45,396 nt of DNA, taken from assembly GCA_000802045.1 (NCBI GenBank), contig JUEF01000056.1, positions 1 through 45,396 on the forward strand, read 5' to 3'. The notes below the pieces were generated by a model. That model made no database searches, was not told the origin of the DNA, and saw nothing but the letters and a program-made list of their open reading frames with translations. The DNA comes from Peptococcaceae bacterium BICA1-8 (GTDB taxonomy: Bacteria > Bacillota > Peptococcia > Peptococcales > BICA1-8). Positions 42,693 to 45,396 of this stretch are shown here, one piece after another (position 1 is the first letter of the stretch; each line of letters begins with the position of its first letter). A program made the position numbers and the translations under genes.

Positions 42693-43940
42693 ATGATAAC
42701 TAATAATTCTATAAATATAAAAGATAAAACAGTTGTCTCCCTATCCCTAATAACAGCGATATGTTTATTAGGTAATTCTATGTTGTATGTTACCCTGCCT
42801 TTATATTGGCAAGAAGCAGGACTAAACTCATTATGGGAAGTAGGGATACTTTTATCTATTAACCGCATAGTGAGATTACCACTTAATGCTTTTGTTGGAT
42901 GGTTATATAGCAGAATAAAACTCCGATTAGCGTTGATTATTGCCGTATCCTTGGCCGCAATAGCTACCCTAAGTTATGGAATTTTTACAGGCTTTAAGAT
43001 ATGGCTAATTCTTAGAACCCTTTGGGGAATCTCCTGGTCATTACTTAAGTTGGGAGGATTTTTTTCTGTAATTTCCGAAGCAGAAGAAGATGATAGAGGA
43101 CGTTTGATGGGAAAATATAATGGGCTGCATAGACTAGGGGATTTTTTCGGTATGTTAGTAGGGGGGCATTTAACAGGAGTATTAGGTTTTAAAATTACTT
43201 TAGTTTTTTTTGGAATATTAACATTATTAGCACTTCCTATTACTATATTTTTTGTCCCAAATTATCGAGTAATTGATACAAAAAATAATGAAATGTCATC
43301 TAATCGCATAAATTACTCATTTCAAATTATGAGAGTAATAATAGGAGGTCTAATTATTGCAATGCTTTTTGAAGGCATTATCGCATCAACTCTCAGTTTA
43401 TTAGTAACTAACCATTATAAAGAAGGTATTATTATCTTAGGATTGGGTATTACTACTGCTGCTTTATCCGGTTTTTTGCAAGGAATTCGCTGGTTATGGG
43501 AACCTTTTTTAGCACCATTGATTGGACGGTGGTCAGACAGCAAGGGAAATAGACAAGCTCTTTTTAAACCTTTCCTAGCTTTGGGAATAATAGGATTTTT
43601 AATTGCGGCTATTGATTTTGACCTTTCCTTGCCATTATGGATAGGGGTTATAATGTTACTAATGGTTACAGCAACTGCTTTAGTAACTTTGAGTGATTCC
43701 TTAGCGTCTGATATAGCAAAGCAAACTTTATCGCTTCGAATCATGACTATTTATACTATTGCTCTAGATGTTGGTGCCGCCATAGGACCAGTTATAAGTT
43801 ATCAGCTAATAGTTCTGAAATCTGGATTACTTTATACATATTTGTTAGGAACAATTCTTTTGTTAATAGTCTTATTATTATGGGTCGTACCAGAAAAATA
43901 TAGTAAAATCACATATCTAAATAATAAAGGATATTATTAA
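42693..43940 (+). CDS. MFS transporter of unknown substrate
   Basis: A 415-residue membrane protein with about twelve hydrophobic helices. ATG is preceded by GGAAGG. Seen: GWLYSRIKLRLAL and GRWSDSKGNRQALF at the two MFS cytoplasmic loop positions, and RTLWGISWSLLKLGGFFSVI in helix 4. Not close to the MFS at 27092. Multidrug or metabolite efflux is common for this branch, but I cannot name the substrate. It precedes two small hydrolase genes on the same strand, which may be co-transcribed. Confidence 0.85.
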   Translation: MITNNSINIKDKTVVSLSLITAICLLGNSMLYVTLPLYWQEAGLNSLWEVGILLSINRIVRLPLNAFVGWLYSRIKLRLALIIAVSLAAIATLSYGIFTGFKIWLILRTLWGISWSLLKLGGFFSVISEAEEDDRGRLMGKYNGLHRLGDFFGMLVGGHLTGVLGFKITLVFFGILTLLALPITIFFVPNYRVIDTKNNEMSSNRINYSFQIMRVIIGGLIIAMLFEGIIASTLSLLVTNHYKEGIIILGLGITTAALSGFLQGIRWLWEPFLAPLIGRWSDSKGNRQALFKPFLALGIIGFLIAAIDFDLSLPLWIGVIMLLMVTATALVTLSDSLASDIAKQTLSLRIMTIYTIALDVGAAIGPVISYQLIVLKSGLLYTYLLGTILLLIVLLLWVVPEKYSKITYLNNKGYY

Positions 43941-43993
43941 TTTATTGAGAATATCAAAAAAATAAGATATTGATAAGGATAAGTGATATTGAT

Positions 43994-44743
43994 ATGCAAA
44001 TTAGACGAAGAGATATAGAACCTTTTGATTTCCTCGGAAATGAAACTGGTTGTTTATTAATCCATGGTTTTACAGGTTCACCGGGAGAGATGCGTCCTTT
44101 AGGAGAGTATTTACATAAAAAAGGATATTCGGTAAAGGGGGTTCTTCTGCCAGGTCACGGCACCAAGGTAGAAAATTTGGCATGTACTAGTTGGGGAAAC
44201 TGGTATCAAGAAGTAGTTGAGGGTTATGAAGGCTTAAAGGCTCGTTGTGAGAAGGTTTTTGTAATTGGTCTTTCTATGGGTGGGGCTCTAGCATTTCATT
44301 TGGCTGCTAATGAAAAAATTAACGGTGGGATTGTTTCAATCTGTGCTCCGATTTTTTTGGCAAAGAAAAAGGCCTATTTTTCACCAATTTTGCAGTACTT
44401 TATTAAATTTTCAAGGAAGAAAACTAATACCAGTAAAAATTACGAATCCTTTTGGTATGATCAATACCCTATTAGCTGTACAGCAAGCCTGGTCAAAATG
44501 CTTCCCGTAATAAAAAAAGAGTTGAAGGATATAAATAATCCAGTTCTTATTATTCAATCTACCCTAGATAAAACAGTTAACCCTGTCAGTGCTCAATACA
44601 TTTATGATAATATAGGAAGTAGAGAAAAAGAAATTTACTGGCTACATAATTCAGGTCATGTAGCTACTCTAGATATTGAAAGAGAACAGGTTTTTCTCTG
44701 GACAGAAGAATTTATTGCTGCTTATTTAAAGGGGGAAGAATAA
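43994..44743 (+). CDS. Alpha/beta hydrolase (carboxylesterase/monoacylglycerol-lipase type)
   Basis: A 249-residue serine hydrolase similar in plan to Bacillus/Geobacillus carboxylesterase Est30. Seen: oxyanion segment IHGFTGSPGE, nucleophile elbow GLSMGGAL, acid Asp in IQSTLDKTVNP and His in NSGHVATLD, so the triad is complete. ATG 43994 is chosen; an in-frame TTG at 43970 would add eight residues. Neither has an ideal ribosome site (AAGGA at about 43975). Overlapping function with the adjacent thioesterase gene is possible. Cytoplasmic, no signal peptide. Confidence 0.87.
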   Translation: MQIRRRDIEPFDFLGNETGCLLIHGFTGSPGEMRPLGEYLHKKGYSVKGVLLPGHGTKVENLACTSWGNWYQEVVEGYEGLKARCEKVFVIGLSMGGALAFHLAANEKINGGIVSICAPIFLAKKKAYFSPILQYFIKFSRKKTNTSKNYESFWYDQYPISCTASLVKMLPVIKKELKDINNPVLIIQSTLDKTVNPVSAQYIYDNIGSREKEIYWLHNSGHVATLDIEREQVFLWTEEFIAAYLKGEE

Positions 44744-44744
44744 T

Positions 44745-45170
44745 ATGGAATTTTATTATGACCATATGTGTTTTGCTTGTGGCAATCAGAACCCTATAGG
44801 TCTTAACTTGAAATTTGAGGTAGATGGGGGAAAGGTTAAGACCCATTTTACTCCTCAACAGGTACATGAAGGTTACCCCGGTGTAATGCATGGTGGTTTA
44901 ATTACTACCATCTTAGATGAGGTTATGGCTAGAAGCGTCAATATGCTAGGTTCTCACGGTGTAACGGCCCGTTTAGAGGTAAGGTATAGGGAAGCAGTAC
45001 CTATCGGACAGGAAATTACTTTTGAATCCACTATTACTAATGCTCGAAAAACAATAATTGATTTAGAAGCTAAGGCTTTTTTGCCAAATGGTAAAGTAGC
45101 GGCTGAGGCCCTTGCTAGATTTATGGTAATGGGCAAAATAGATGAAGGCAAAAAGATACATGAAGAGTAA
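44745..45170 (+). CDS. Hotdog-fold thioesterase (PaaI-like)
   Basis: A 141-residue single hotdog-domain protein that probably hydrolyses an acyl-CoA thioester. Seen: N-terminal CFACGNQNPIGLNL, and the hotdog signature PGVMHGGLITTILDEVMA with catalytic Asp/Glu in LDE. It starts one base after the stop of the hydrolase gene, preceded by GGGGGAAG, so the two are co-translated. Substrate unknown. Confidence 0.88.
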   Translation: MEFYYDHMCFACGNQNPIGLNLKFEVDGGKVKTHFTPQQVHEGYPGVMHGGLITTILDEVMARSVNMLGSHGVTARLEVRYREAVPIGQEITFESTITNARKTIIDLEAKAFLPNGKVAAEALARFMVMGKIDEGKKIHEE

Positions 45171-45318
45171 ATTTATACTTTTGGGTGGGATTTAGGGTCT
45201 CGTGTTCAGTGCACTGTGACTAGTGCCCAGGAAAAGATTGTTAGGTTATGATCTATGGTCAATTATTGATAATACAGTTACTTGCTGTCATTGCTATGAA
45301 AGCTGCTGATTGTGCTAT

Positions 45319-45396
45319 GTCATCCTGAGGGAGGTACGACTGAAGGATCTTAAGATTCTTCACTACGTAAGATCCTTCGCTATCGCTCAGGATGAC
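45319..45396. repeat. Palindromic dispersed-type repeat (REP/MITE-like) at the window edge
   Basis: GTCATCCTGAG (45319-45329) and CTCAGGATGAC (45386-45396) are perfect inverted ends, and an inner pair AAGGATCTTA (45343-45352) with TAAGATCCTT (45368-45377) makes an imperfect 78-base palindrome. The ATCCTGAGCGA...GAAGGATCTT wording is familiar from dispersed non-coding repeats in many bacterial genomes. It could go on beyond the window. The 150 bases between the thioesterase stop and this repeat hold nothing I can name. Confidence 0.75.

Overview
The window looks like a chromosomal segment of an anaerobic, low-G+C, Gram-positive bacterium (Firmicutes, probably class Clostridia). Reasons: A+T-rich codon use, strong AGGAGG-type ribosome binding sites, lipobox-bearing TRAP binding proteins, a tungsten-type aldehyde:ferredoxin oxidoreductase, two oxygen-sensitive glycyl-radical/radical-SAM genes and PocR-type sensor kinases. 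I saw no rRNA, tRNA, phage, transposase or CRISPR array.

Layout. (1) 1-648: 3' part of an aldehyde:ferredoxin oxidoreductase. (2) 1027-8646: IclR regulator, short-chain dehydrogenase and a four-gene acetoin/2-oxoacid dehydrogenase complex (E1a, E1b, E2, E3), then an iron-dependent alcohol dehydrogenase. (3) 8716-15722, minus strand: an operon read dctP - fused dctQM - islA - islB - DsrE-like gene. The glycyl radical enzyme carries every substrate-pocket residue I recall for isethionate sulfite-lyase, at a constant offset of three. (4) 16052-17470: a PAS/AAA+ sigma-54 activator, flanked on both sides by copies of a 16-bp dyad, with a sigma-54 promoter facing outward on each side. (5) 17893-26480: a bacterial microcompartment (BMC) operon with five shell genes (three BMC-H, one PduT-type BMC-T, one EutN vertex), EutJ-, PduS- and EutQ-like genes, CoA-acylating aldehyde dehydrogenase, PduL, a DUF2284 protein and an odd amidohydrolase-fold protein. 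(6) 26560-33830: GlcG/HbpS-like gene, MFS transporter, beta-hydroxyacid dehydrogenase, alanine dehydrogenase, taurine:pyruvate aminotransferase and a methylmalonate-semialdehyde-dehydrogenase-like enzyme. (7) 34033-41832: M20 peptidase-like gene, two paralogous PocR histidine kinases sharing one AraC-type response regulator, and a second TRAP transporter. (8) 42693-45170: MFS transporter, alpha/beta hydrolase and hotdog thioesterase, followed by a palindromic dispersed-type repeat at the window edge.

How it works together (inference from family knowledge). Taurine is transaminated by Tpa to sulfoacetaldehyde; Ald regenerates pyruvate and releases ammonia and NADH; a reductase (Fe-ADH or beta-hydroxyacid dehydrogenase) makes isethionate, which the TRAP system could also import; IslA, activated by IslB, splits isethionate into sulfite and acetaldehyde; the BMC aldehyde dehydrogenase and PduL turn acetaldehyde into acetyl-CoA and acetyl-phosphate. 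No sulfite reductase or acetate kinase is in the window.

The most notable points are the shared sigma-54 circuit tying the isl operon to the BMC operon, a metal-ligand-less amidohydrolase that carries a cargo-targeting-like tail, a common targeting helix on four BMC proteins but not on IslA, and a shell protein with a Rho-N/SAP-like tail.
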